Shown here: positions 50,252 through 57,663 of the stretch, one piece after another | Layout of the letters: each line of letters begins with the position of its first letter | Position numbering within the stretch: the first letter of the stretch is position 1 | The notes under the pieces: generated by a model | Database searches by the model: none | Told to the model about the DNA's origin: nothing | Seen by the model: only the letters and a program-made list of their open reading frames with translations | Source: Candidatus Thiothrix anitrata | Lineage (GTDB): Bacteria; Pseudomonadota; Gammaproteobacteria; Thiotrichales; Thiotrichaceae | Reading direction: 5' to 3' | NCBI RefSeq assembly: GCF_017901155.1 | Contig: NZ_CP072800.1 | Span: 186,001-250,000, forward strand | DNA: 64,000 nt | Translations under genes and position numbers: made by a program

Positions 50252-50384
50252 TCAATGACTCCTTAATGAATTACACCCTAGACTATAGGAAAGAAAGTTT
50301 TGTTGAGCCAGATCAAGTTTCCATTTTCAACCTTAAGGCATACTTCACCTCATTGATCCACCCGATAATTGAGAGGGAATAACG

Positions 50385-50477
50385 ATGTTTAGTTTTGATT
50401 ATGGCTTGCCTGCGGCGATTGTAATTGCGTTGATTCTGTTCTCATGGTTCAGTTTCTTCTCTGTGGTTTTCGCCTAA
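50385..50477 (+). CDS. 30-residue membrane microprotein, copy 1
   Basis: An ATG frame of 30 codons preceded by GAGAGGGA (6 nt spacing). The product starts MFSFDYGLPAAIVIALI and continues LFSWFSFFSVVFA, so it is almost entirely one transmembrane helix. A close paralogue lies about 100 nt downstream. The function is unknown. It is far too short for routine gene callers. Confidence 0.65.
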   Translation: MFSFDYGLPAAIVIALILFSWFSFFSVVFA

Positions 50478-50574
50478 ACGAACCCAGACTCAGCGTTTGT
50501 ACGCCTGCTCGCTTGTCAGCAGCGCGGGTTTCTTTTATTCTAGCCTCTGGAAAGTGCTTTAGAGGTATGTATAA

Positions 50575-50670
50575 ATGTTGAGCTGGGATTTTGGAATACC
50601 AATGTTGATCGTGGTGGGTTTGATCGCGTTCTCATGGTTTAGCTTCTTGTCTGTCGCCTTTTCCGGCTGA
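50575..50670 (+). CDS. 31-residue membrane microprotein, copy 2
   Basis: An ATG frame of 31 codons preceded by AGAGG. The product starts MLSWDFGIPMLIVVGLI and continues AFSWFSFLSVAFSG. It shares the pattern M-x-S-[FW]-D-[YF]-G-[LI]-P and the block FSWFSF-[FL]-SV with copy 1, while third codon positions differ. That pattern indicates selection on the protein. A strong bidirectional terminator follows 20 nt later. Confidence 0.65.
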   Translation: MLSWDFGIPMLIVVGLIAFSWFSFLSVAFSG

Positions 50671-50689
50671 TTAGATGGTAAAACACTGC

Positions 50690-50716
50690 AAAAAGGCCGC
50701 TAACGCGGCCTTTTTT
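50690..50716. terminator. Bidirectional intrinsic terminator between microprotein gene and rpoH
   Basis: AAAAAGGCCGC and GCGGCCTTTTTT flank a TAAC loop. The A- and T-runs make it functional in both directions, ending copy 2 and the convergent rpoH. Confidence 0.9.
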
Positions 50717-50737
50717 GTGTAAAACGCAACCTATTAC

Positions 50738-51607
50738 TCAATCTGCTTCTAGTACTGCCAACCTTAACTTACCAACAGCCGCATTCTCCAATTGACGAAT
50801 CCGCTCGGCAGAAACGTTATACTTCGCTGCCAACTCATGCAAGGTTGCTTTCTCTTCGACCAACCAACGACTCGCCAAAATATCTTGACTGCGGGCATCC
50901 AAACTTTTTAGGGCAGATTGCAAACGTTCACGGGTAAAATCATCCCATTCTTCCGCTTCCAAACGTTCCGCTGGATCAGCCGATTCCGCCGCCAAATACT
51001 GGCTGGGTGCATAGCTTGCCGCATCTTCATCATCATGCTCAGCACTCACATCAAACGACACATCACTGGCACTCAAACGTTTTTCCATTTCCAGCACTTC
51101 GGCGGTTGTCACCCCTAAGTCGCTAGCCATTGACTGCGCTTCTTCGTGATTTAACCAGCCCAAACGTTGCTTGCCACTGCGCAAATTAAAGAACAACTTA
51201 CGTTGCGCCTTAGTCGTAGCAATTTTGACAATTTTCCAGTTACGCAGAATAAACTCGTGAATTTCAGCGCGAATCCAGTGCACAGCAAATGAAATCAAAC
51301 GCACATTCATTTCCGGGTCAAAACGCTTCACCGCTTTCATCAAGCCGACATTACCCTCTTGCACCAAATCACTTAAGGGCAAGCCGTAACCGTTGTAGCC
51401 ACGCGCCACTTTCACCACAAAACGTAAATTGTGTAAAATCAACTGACGCGCAGCTTCCAAATCATCATGGTATTTGAGACGTTCCGCTAGGCTGCGTTCC
51501 TGTTCGACATCCAGCACGGGAATGGCGTGAATCGCATGGATGTAACTTTCCAGATTACCTACCGGAACGGGTAAGGTTTGTCCTCTGAGCATCAATGCGT
51601 TAGTCAT
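50738..51607 (-). CDS. rpoH: Heat-shock sigma factor RpoH (sigma-32)
   Basis: An alternative sigma factor directing RNA polymerase to heat-shock promoters. It has 289 residues. Region 2 is visible as [20 protein letters not shown] and [19 protein letters not shown], the RpoH box as QRKLFFNLR (about residue 135), and region 4.2 as [21 protein letters not shown] perfect CIRCE operator lies about 34 nt upstream, so expression is probably under HrcA control in addition to any RNA thermometer effect. Confidence 0.97.
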   Translation of the reverse strand: MTNALMLRGQTLPVPVGNLESYIHAIHAIPVLDVEQERSLAERLKYHDDLEAARQLILHNLRFVVKVARGYNGYGLPLSDLVQEGNVGLMKAVKRFDPEMNVRLISFAVHWIRAEIHEFILRNWKIVKIATTKAQRKLFFNLRSGKQRLGWLNHEEAQSMASDLGVTTAEVLEMEKRLSASDVSFDVSAEHDDEDAASYAPSQYLAAESADPAERLEAEEWDDFTRERLQSALKSLDARSQDILASRWLVEEKATLHELAAKYNVSAERIRQLENAAVGKLRLAVLEAD

Positions 51608-51640
51608 TAAAGTAGTCTCCTTGTTAGCTATGTTCTTATA

Positions 51641-51667
51641 TTAGCACTCTGCCCATTGGAGTGCTAA
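51641..51667. promoter_or_regulatory. CIRCE operator (HrcA binding site) upstream of rpoH
   Basis: TTAGCACTC (51641-51649), a 9-nt spacer, and GAGTGCTAA (51659-51667) match the CIRCE consensus with no mismatch. It lies 34 nt upstream of rpoH and about 100 nt upstream of the divergent coiled-coil gene. HrcA, the repressor that binds CIRCE, is not encoded in this window. Confidence 0.93.
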
Positions 51668-51769
51668 TTACCTGTTAAGGTTTCCGTTATTATTAGTGGT
51701 TCATGTCTGGTTCTTTTTAGCATATTATTATGCAACAACAGCGCGTAACCCGATAAGCAGACAATAATA

Positions 51770-53479
51770 ATGAACCGCGAAGAACAAACTCTGATTGAAA
51801 AGATCGAAGGCAACCGTTTTCTGACCGCAACTGACCGGCAGATCCTGATTGATCGTTGGCACGATGCCAATGAACGTTTGCAGGCAACAGAAAGCACCCT
51901 GCGCCAACTGGACGAAAAACGCCAAGAACAAGAAAAGCGCATCAATACGCTTGAGACTGCTCTGATTGAGCGTGACCAACATTTGGAGCGCAAAGAAAGT
52001 CTGTTGCACGAAAAAGAACAATTGCTGCAAACCACCCACAACACCCTGCACGAACGTGATCAACAAATTCAAGCACGCGATGCCACCATTGCTCATAAAG
52101 AAGAAACGGTGCGCGAGCGTGATCAACTCATCCGTGAAATAGAAAAGCGTTCGCGTGAGATTGAACAATTCATCAATCAAAAAGAAAAATTCATCTTAGA
52201 ACGTGAAGACCAAATTCACATCCGCAACCGCCGCCTCGAAGAAAAAGACAATCACATTGGCAAGCGCGACCGCGAAATCGAAACCCGCGACAAGCAAATC
52301 AGCAAACGCGATTCCAATATTCAAGAACTTAGCCAACAACTGACGGCAATTAACCGCTGGCTTAATGACCAGCAACAACGCATTTACACCCAAGAACACT
52401 TGATTAATGAGCGTAACCGCCAATTATCCGAACGCGACCGCCAACTCAAAGCGCGGGATCAGGAAGTGCATTACCGTGATCAACGCCTGCGCGATATTGA
52501 CCGTGTATTGCAACGCCGCGATGACAGCCTTTCCGAAAAAGAACAGCAGTTGCGGCAACGGGACTCGCTATTAAGAAGAAAAATAGAGCAAATCAGTTTA
52601 CGCAATGAACAACTCGCCGAACAAACGCGTCTGCTACACGAAAAAGACCGCTACACGCAAGAGCGCGAACGCTTGTTATTGGATGCAGTCCAGCAGCTTC
52701 AGGACAAAGAACACCATGTAACCCATCGTGATCAAGTGATCAGCGAGCGCGAACAGCACTTACAACGCCGCGATACGCAAATTGCCGCACAATTTCAACA
52801 ATTGCAGGAACGCGATAAAGAAATCCAACATCGCGATCAGTTACTTGTCACGCTGCAACAACACATTCTTGATCTCGACGGAAGCCTGCAAAAACAGCAA
52901 GAACACCTTGCAGAACACAGTGTACAGGTGGCAACGCTACAAAACCTGCTCTTACAAAAAGATCAGCAAATCGCCGAACAAAGCCGCTTACTCAGCGACA
53001 AAGAGCAGTTATTACAAGACAAAGATGAATTATTGCACCGGCAAGAACAACATTTACGCGATAGCGCAATTCAGCTCAACGCGCAAACACAAGCCTTGCA
53101 AGCCAAAGACCATTACGTGCTGGAGCACACCCAACGACTGGAACAACGCGAAACCGCACTGCAACAGCGTGAACTCGCGCTACAGCAACGCGAAGCACAC
53201 CTGGACGAACGTGAGCATCAACAAGCAGGGCGGGAATCTGTCGTCTTGCAACATGTTGAAACGCTTGCTGACCTCACAGAAAAATATCGTGTGGGCAATA
53301 GCGAAGCGGAAAGCACCGCCAACAAAATTGAGCAACGTGACAAAGTAATCAGCCTTAAGGACACGATCATCGCTCAACTCAACCAACAATTGCTGCACAA
53401 AGAAAAAGCCTTGCAACAACGTGATGCAATGTTACAAAAACTGGGGCAGCAGTTACGCCATTACAGCGCAACTGCATAA
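51770..53479 (+). CDS. Long heptad-repeat coiled-coil protein
   Basis: A 569-residue protein made almost wholly of 7-residue units of the form [ERK]-[RK]-[DE]-x-x-[IL]-x. Examples are ERDQQIQ, ARDATIA, HKEETVR and KRDREIE, running from about residue 60 to near the C-terminus. No signal peptide, membrane segment or enzymatic domain is visible. The first 35 residues (MNREEQTLIEKIEGNRFLTA) are not repetitive and may be a capping or targeting region. A cytoskeletal or scaffold role is plausible but unproven. It is divergent from rpoH and shares its upstream region with CIRCE. No known family is recognised. Confidence 0.85.
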   Translation: MNREEQTLIEKIEGNRFLTATDRQILIDRWHDANERLQATESTLRQLDEKRQEQEKRINTLETALIERDQHLERKESLLHEKEQLLQTTHNTLHERDQQIQARDATIAHKEETVRERDQLIREIEKRSREIEQFINQKEKFILEREDQIHIRNRRLEEKDNHIGKRDREIETRDKQISKRDSNIQELSQQLTAINRWLNDQQQRIYTQEHLINERNRQLSERDRQLKARDQEVHYRDQRLRDIDRVLQRRDDSLSEKEQQLRQRDSLLRRKIEQISLRNEQLAEQTRLLHEKDRYTQERERLLLDAVQQLQDKEHHVTHRDQVISEREQHLQRRDTQIAAQFQQLQERDKEIQHRDQLLVTLQQHILDLDGSLQKQQEHLAEHSVQVATLQNLLLQKDQQIAEQSRLLSDKEQLLQDKDELLHRQEQHLRDSAIQLNAQTQALQAKDHYVLEHTQRLEQRETALQQRELALQQREAHLDEREHQQAGRESVVLQHVETLADLTEKYRVGNSEAESTANKIEQRDKVISLKDTIIAQLNQQLLHKEKALQQRDAMLQKLGQQLRHYSATA

Positions 53480-53487
53480 GCTTGGAA

Positions 53488-53994
53488 TTAGCGAAGTTGT
53501 GCCACTTTCAAGGTTTCCATATCAGTCAATACTGCGCGGAAATCTTTTCCCCACGTGCTTAACTGCTGCTGCAAGACCGGATCAGTAGCCATCAACGGTG
53601 CTACTGCTTCCGGATTCAGCACAGACAGTACGGTATCGTCACCATCCGTATAAACCGCTAATTTAAATGGAAACAAGGGCACAAGATCGGGATATTGCTT
53701 ACTCAAAGCGCGAACTTCTTCCAACCTTCCAAAAAATACAATCTTGTAATCATCGGTTTTATAACCCATGCCTTCCAAACCACTGTCGCATTTTTGAATG
53801 TGAGCCACTTGAAACCCATGTCGAGTAAGTACTTGTTGCACCTGCTCTAAGGCGACATCAAATTGCTGCGAAGTACGCACACTCAACAACTTATCCTGCG
53901 CTTGTATCGGGCTGCCAATCAAAGCCATCACACTCAACCAGACACCTAAAACGACACCTAAGCCCACACCAAACCAACGAGTTAACTTTTTCAT
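53488..53994 (-). CDS. DUF302-domain exported protein
   Basis: A 168-residue protein with an N-terminal membrane segment or signal peptide (about 8-32, ending SPIQAQ) and a DUF302 fold (about 38-165). The domain shows the pattern VRTSQQFDVALEQVQQVLTR, then HGFQVAHIQ, DYKIVFFG and ALMATDP-like ends (here APLMATDPVLQQQL). Family function is unknown. It overlaps the upstream DUF302 paralogue by 4 nt. Confidence 0.75.
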   Translation of the reverse strand: MKKLTRWFGVGLGVVLGVWLSVMALIGSPIQAQDKLLSVRTSQQFDVALEQVQQVLTRHGFQVAHIQKCDSGLEGMGYKTDDYKIVFFGRLEEVRALSKQYPDLVPLFPFKLAVYTDGDDTVLSVLNPEAVAPLMATDPVLQQQLSTWGKDFRAVLTDMETLKVAQLR

Positions 53995-54464
53995 AAGGTC
54001 ACCTCATCAATAATTGCCTGATACTTATCCTCTAAATCCTGGAACGCAGCGGTCAAACGCGGGTTATCAAACAATGTCAGCATCGCTTTCACATTGCCTG
54101 TCACTAAAGTCACCTTGCCAACCTCATCTTCTACCACAGTAATCGTACAGGGCAGCAGCACACCCGCTTGCGGCTCAATTTGTAACGCTTCGTGTAAATC
54201 ATTGAAATTACAAAACCGCACACTCACTTGTTTCGGGTTAACCGAAAACTCGTCGGTCAAACCTTCCTCCAAATAACGATCAGGGAATACCCGAAAATTA
54301 TTCGCAAGAATGGCTTTGCGTAGCGCATCCAATGTTTCCTCAAAGCTATAAGGTGACTCCTGCACCAAGGTTAATTTCAGATCGCTAGATGTCGTTGCAT
54401 GAGCAGTCATACTCAGAAACCACCAAGTAATGCTCATTATTATTAAATTTTTTAACGCTTTCAT
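53991..54464 (-). CDS. DUF302-domain exported protein, paralogue
   Basis: A 157-residue protein with a signal peptide (MKALKNLIIMSITWWFLSMT, then AHA) and a DUF302 domain with SFEETLDALRKAILANNFRV, QVSVRFCNFNDLHEALQIEP and a cysteine-containing GVLLPCTITVVED. Cys residues like these occur in DUF302 proteins and could bind a ligand or metal. The start at 54464 gives a proper signal peptide; the frame reading up to 54542 adds an untypical leader. Confidence 0.75.
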   Translation of the reverse strand: MKALKNLIIMSITWWFLSMTAHATTSSDLKLTLVQESPYSFEETLDALRKAILANNFRVFPDRYLEEGLTDEFSVNPKQVSVRFCNFNDLHEALQIEPQAGVLLPCTITVVEDEVGKVTLVTGNVKAMLTLFDNPRLTAAFQDLEDKYQAIIDEVTL

Positions 54465-54702
54465 GGAAATAGCCCACCACCAATAAATATTAGGTATTTC
54501 TAATATAGAGGTAAGTAACTGCAATTTCAAGATCCCCGACAAAACTTCATCAAAACGTAGTCAAGAACCCAACATCCAAAACATGACCCATATCAGGTAG
54601 TATGCTTAAACAACGAATGATTGCGAAACATCAATTACCCCTATTTTCATTGCAACGGATAATGCGCCCTGAGCACTAAAACATCCACACCATAGGTATA
54701 CC

Positions 54703-54960
54703 ATGAACGAAAAACGACTTACCCAACTGATGTATGCACTGATTATCATTGGATTAGGCACAGCGGCGATCGGTGTCGGCTTAGTGATTTTCACTGACAT
54801 TGTGACGAGCCGAGGCGTGCAAGGGATTTCAATTGTCGCCGCACTGATTGCTGGTGGGCTGTTTTTATCCATTCCCGCAAAGATTTACCTGACGTTTCAA
54901 CTGATGAAATGTAACGATGAGAAAGTGAAACGGATGCGCGAGCGCGGAGAAATCCGCTAA
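54703..54960 (+). CDS. Small two-helix membrane protein, unknown
   Basis: An 85-residue protein with two transmembrane segments (about 12-32 and 43-65) and a basic C-terminus (DEKVKRMRERGEIR). AGGT lies just before the ATG. It stands alone and is followed by a bidirectional terminator. No family recognised. Confidence 0.65.
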   Translation: MNEKRLTQLMYALIIIGLGTAAIGVGLVIFTDIVTSRGVQGISIVAALIAGGLFLSIPAKIYLTFQLMKCNDEKVKRMRERGEIR

Positions 54961-54965
54961 TAAAC

Positions 54966-54991
54966 AAAAGGCTACCGATGGTAGCCTTTTT
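54966..54991. terminator. Bidirectional intrinsic terminator
   Basis: AAAAGGCTACC and GGTAGCCTTTTT around GAT. It serves the small membrane protein gene and the convergent DoxX gene. Confidence 0.9.
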
Positions 54992-55010
54992 AATCTGTTA
55001 CGTAGCTGGG

Positions 55011-55634
55011 TTAGTGCTTTTGGATACCCGGTTCATCCGTGGCATCAATCTCAAACGGGTCATGACGCACAGCTTTGTTATCTAAACGCTTAACGAAACT
55101 GCGATAGATATACCAGTCCAAACTGAACCAACGCCCTGCACCCATGAAGAACAAGGCCAGCAACAAGATGAAGTACACCAAATAAACTTCAGTCAAATTA
55201 TTGGTCATATTGGTGTAGCCATGACTCATCACCAGTTGTTGCATCGTCGCAAGGAAACCTGTATCGCCCATCGCCATGATTCCCAACAGAACAACTACAA
55301 ACATCAGTGCCAACACAATCCAACGTACTGCGAAACCCAACACCAACAATACCGCCGCTGAAATTTCAATCAACCCTATCATGATAACCAAAGTTTCCGC
55401 GCCTAAGCCAGAAATTACAGGATTGGTAATGGCGGCAACACTTTGCTGGAAAGCTTCGGTGTTAACCCACGTCAGCGGATTCCACACGACAAAATCAGTG
55501 CTGGAAAATAAACCCAAACGCTGGACACCAGAAATCCAGAACATCGGTGCTAAGAACAAACGAATGACTAAGGGTGCTAAAAAATCAAAAACGCGCATCC
55601 ATTCAAGGCTGAAAAAGCCAACAAGAAATTTCAT
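55011..55634 (-). CDS. DoxX-family membrane protein
   Basis: A 207-residue inner membrane protein with four hydrophobic segments typical of DoxX (APLVIRLFLAPMFWISGVQR, LVIMIGLIEISAAVLLVLGF, and following). The C-terminal cytoplasmic tail is acidic. DoxX proteins were first described as quinone-oxidoreductase subunits in Acidianus, but most bacterial homologues have unknown roles. It is monocistronic and divergent from nothing nearby. Confidence 0.85.
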   Translation of the reverse strand: MKFLVGFFSLEWMRVFDFLAPLVIRLFLAPMFWISGVQRLGLFSSTDFVVWNPLTWVNTEAFQQSVAAITNPVISGLGAETLVIMIGLIEISAAVLLVLGFAVRWIVLALMFVVVLLGIMAMGDTGFLATMQQLVMSHGYTNMTNNLTEVYLVYFILLLALFFMGAGRWFSLDWYIYRSFVKRLDNKAVRHDPFEIDATDEPGIQKH

Positions 55635-55758
55635 GGAACTGCTCCTTGAAAATTAAAAATACGACCAAAAACTAACAGACACACTAATTGTAGTTAATCC
55701 TGATCGATAATGTTTGGGGCGTATTGTGGCACAGGATGCCTTCTGAATCCAATATGAA

Positions 55759-56136
55759 TCAAGCTTCAGCGTAGCGCACACAAGCGCGGTCTGTTTCCCA
55801 AATGGTCAAGGAACACACCCGCACCCGCTCATCATTCAAACGCTGACTCAAAGTTTGAAAGAAATAGCGTGCAATGTGCTCCGCTGTGGGGTTGATTTCT
55901 TGGAAAGGAGCGAGATCGTTTAAATATTGATGGTCTAATTCTTCCGCAATCGCTCGGACTTCGCGTTTAATGTCCTTAAAATCAATTGCCATACCAATAT
56001 TATTTAAGGTGTCAGCTTCTACTTCTGCCTCCACTTTCCAGTTATGACCGTGCATCCGGCTGCACGCACCCGGATAATCACGTAACGTGTGGGCAGAGGC
56101 AAAATCAGCGAGAACTTTCAATGTATACAAGGCCAT
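55759..56136 (-). CDS. queD: 6-carboxytetrahydropterin synthase QueD
   Basis: Converts 7,8-dihydroneopterin triphosphate to 6-carboxytetrahydropterin in queuosine synthesis. It has 125 residues, with Zn ligands H in FASAHTLRDYPGACSRMHGH (three His, with HGHNW) and catalytic residues in AIDFKDIKRE, ELDHQYLND and PTAEHIARYFF. The start at 56136 (MALYTLKV) is the conserved one; the longer frame to 56202 is not. It is the last gene of the leftward run that includes the polysaccharide cluster, 80 nt after the DUF3131 gene, and is probably not functionally related to it. Confidence 0.93.
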   Translation of the reverse strand: MALYTLKVLADFASAHTLRDYPGACSRMHGHNWKVEAEVEADTLNNIGMAIDFKDIKREVRAIAEELDHQYLNDLAPFQEINPTAEHIARYFFQTLSQRLNDERVRVCSLTIWETDRACVRYAEA

Positions 56137-56216
56137 AACAGGTACTTCAGCGTAAACCGCCGAATGATAGTGAAGCAACTGAATATACGCAAGATTTCCC
56201 ACGCTTACCAGTACTA

Positions 56217-57533
56217 CTACCGCCCCAGTTTCATCAATTGCCCTGTCTGCTTGTACGCCAGTGCCTCCAAGACAATGCCGTTGGTGTTGGCAGTAATCGC
56301 TTTATTTGGCTGCCCACTCACCTCGTACACCCCGGAATACCAACCGCGTTCTGGGTCAGCCAAGGTTGCCGCTTTCTCCACCAATTGCCGGGTGTAGTCA
56401 GTTTCGTAAAGTGCGTGCCAGCCAAATGCCGCTTTGGTACTCAGCGTTTTAAACTGGCTGGCATCCTCACCCTTTTCAGTAATCGCATTCCAAGGCTTGC
56501 CACTGGTAAACACGGTGTTGTAAACGAAGAAAGGCGCTTGGTCGATATTGTCTTCCGACACAGCGGTCAGGATGCCAGTGCTGGCAAACCGCTTCTCCTG
56601 CGCTTGATAAACCCGCCATGCCAGTTCCTGCGACAAGTGATCCCAGCCAAATTCAATACCATCGAGGATATACGGTTCGCTGACAACGTAGTTGTGTGCG
56701 CCGTATTGCAGTGGGTCACGGCTATCGGTGGCGACTGAAATACCTTCAATCTCCACAAATTTGAGAAAATCGGTATAACGCAAGGCGGTGGAAACATCCG
56801 CTCCCATCAGGTTAAAAGATTTGGCAGCGTATTCCTCATAGCCCAAACGCCCCTCCTGTGGGTATTCGGTTTTACCTTTGTTATCAAGCGCTGCCCCGTA
56901 CATCGTACCCGCCACCAGCATCGGCGAAGTATCCCAGCTTGCGATGACTTGTTTGACCAACTGCGTGTGTTGCGGGTAATGCCAAGCCAGTATATTGAAC
57001 GGCACTAGCACCCGCCCAATGTCGATGGCTGACCAGCCAATACCCTGTTCACTTGGCTGGTTGTTGTAATCCACCATTTGCAGAGAAATGGTGTTGTAGG
57101 ATTTGTTGGGCAGCTTGCCTTCAAACAAGGGCAGTTTTGCCAGCGAATCCAGTGCCTTGAAAATGCGGGCATCGAATTCGTTCTGATCAATGATTCCCAG
57201 CCGTTGTGCCGCAATCACCGCCATCAAGTAGGATGATGTATCCCACAAGGTGGACGCATTGTACTTGTCCACGGAGTTGACCAATCCGGTTTCAGTCACG
57301 GTGTTGTTCTGGAAATACTTCCAAGCGGTCTTTGCCCATTCCATTTCCAGCGCGGTTAGCGGACGAGTTGGGGCAATATTGATACCTGAACTGGTTTCAA
57401 TGACCGCTTCGGGCGTATTGGCACTGCCCATGCTGATACCCTCCAGCCAGCCGACCAACCCAAAAGCCGTGACCAGCCCAGTCAGAAAAATGATGTGGCT
57501 GCGGGCGCGAACCAGATTCTGTTTGAAACTCAT
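56217..57533 (-). CDS. DUF3131-family exported protein
   Basis: A 438-residue protein with a short basic start and one N-terminal membrane segment (about 13-33), then a large domain (about 60-430) of the DUF3131 type. That domain is glycosidase-like and often found with polysaccharide synthases. Landmarks are WKYFQNNTVTETGLVNSVDK, TLWDTSSYLMAV, SAIDIGRVLVPFNILAWHYP, GYEEYAAKSFNLMGAD and NTNGIVLEALAYKQ. A catalytic role on the cluster's glycan is inferred. It lies 65 nt after the synthase gene, separated by a palindromic repeat. Confidence 0.8.
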   Translation of the reverse strand: MSFKQNLVRARSHIIFLTGLVTAFGLVGWLEGISMGSANTPEAVIETSSGINIAPTRPLTALEMEWAKTAWKYFQNNTVTETGLVNSVDKYNASTLWDTSSYLMAVIAAQRLGIIDQNEFDARIFKALDSLAKLPLFEGKLPNKSYNTISLQMVDYNNQPSEQGIGWSAIDIGRVLVPFNILAWHYPQHTQLVKQVIASWDTSPMLVAGTMYGAALDNKGKTEYPQEGRLGYEEYAAKSFNLMGADVSTALRYTDFLKFVEIEGISVATDSRDPLQYGAHNYVVSEPYILDGIEFGWDHLSQELAWRVYQAQEKRFASTGILTAVSEDNIDQAPFFVYNTVFTSGKPWNAITEKGEDASQFKTLSTKAAFGWHALYETDYTRQLVEKAATLADPERGWYSGVYEVSGQPNKAITANTNGIVLEALAYKQTGQLMKLGR

Positions 57534-57561
57534 GCAATAACCTCATTATTGTTATGTTTTA

Positions 57562-57663
57562 CCCCAACCCCTCTCCCTCAAGGGGAGAGGGGCGAAGATC
57601 AAGACGCAAATATCTCTTGTTCCCCCTCGCCCCTTGAGGGAGAGGGGGCTAGGGGGTGAGGGG
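57562..57663. repeat. Two inverted copies of a C/G-rich interspersed repeat
   Basis: Copy 1 (about 57562-57594) and copy 2 (about 57622-57663) share CCCCTCTCCCTCAAGGGG and are in opposite orientation. Each is itself an imperfect palindrome, so the 100 bp can form large hairpins. Copy 2 encodes the last residues of the synthase (HPLAPSPSRGEGE). This looks like a short interspersed repeat family common in environmental proteobacteria. Confidence 0.75.

Noticed and set aside
52782-53348. 188-residue frame in another phase of the coiled-coil gene
   Set aside because: It arises from the heptad repeat codons; its composition (N, K, S, T, C) is unlike real proteins here.
51770-53479. Possible CRISPR or tandem DNA repeat in the repetitive gene
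   Set aside because: The repetition is at amino-acid level with varying codons; there are no identical DNA units with spacers.
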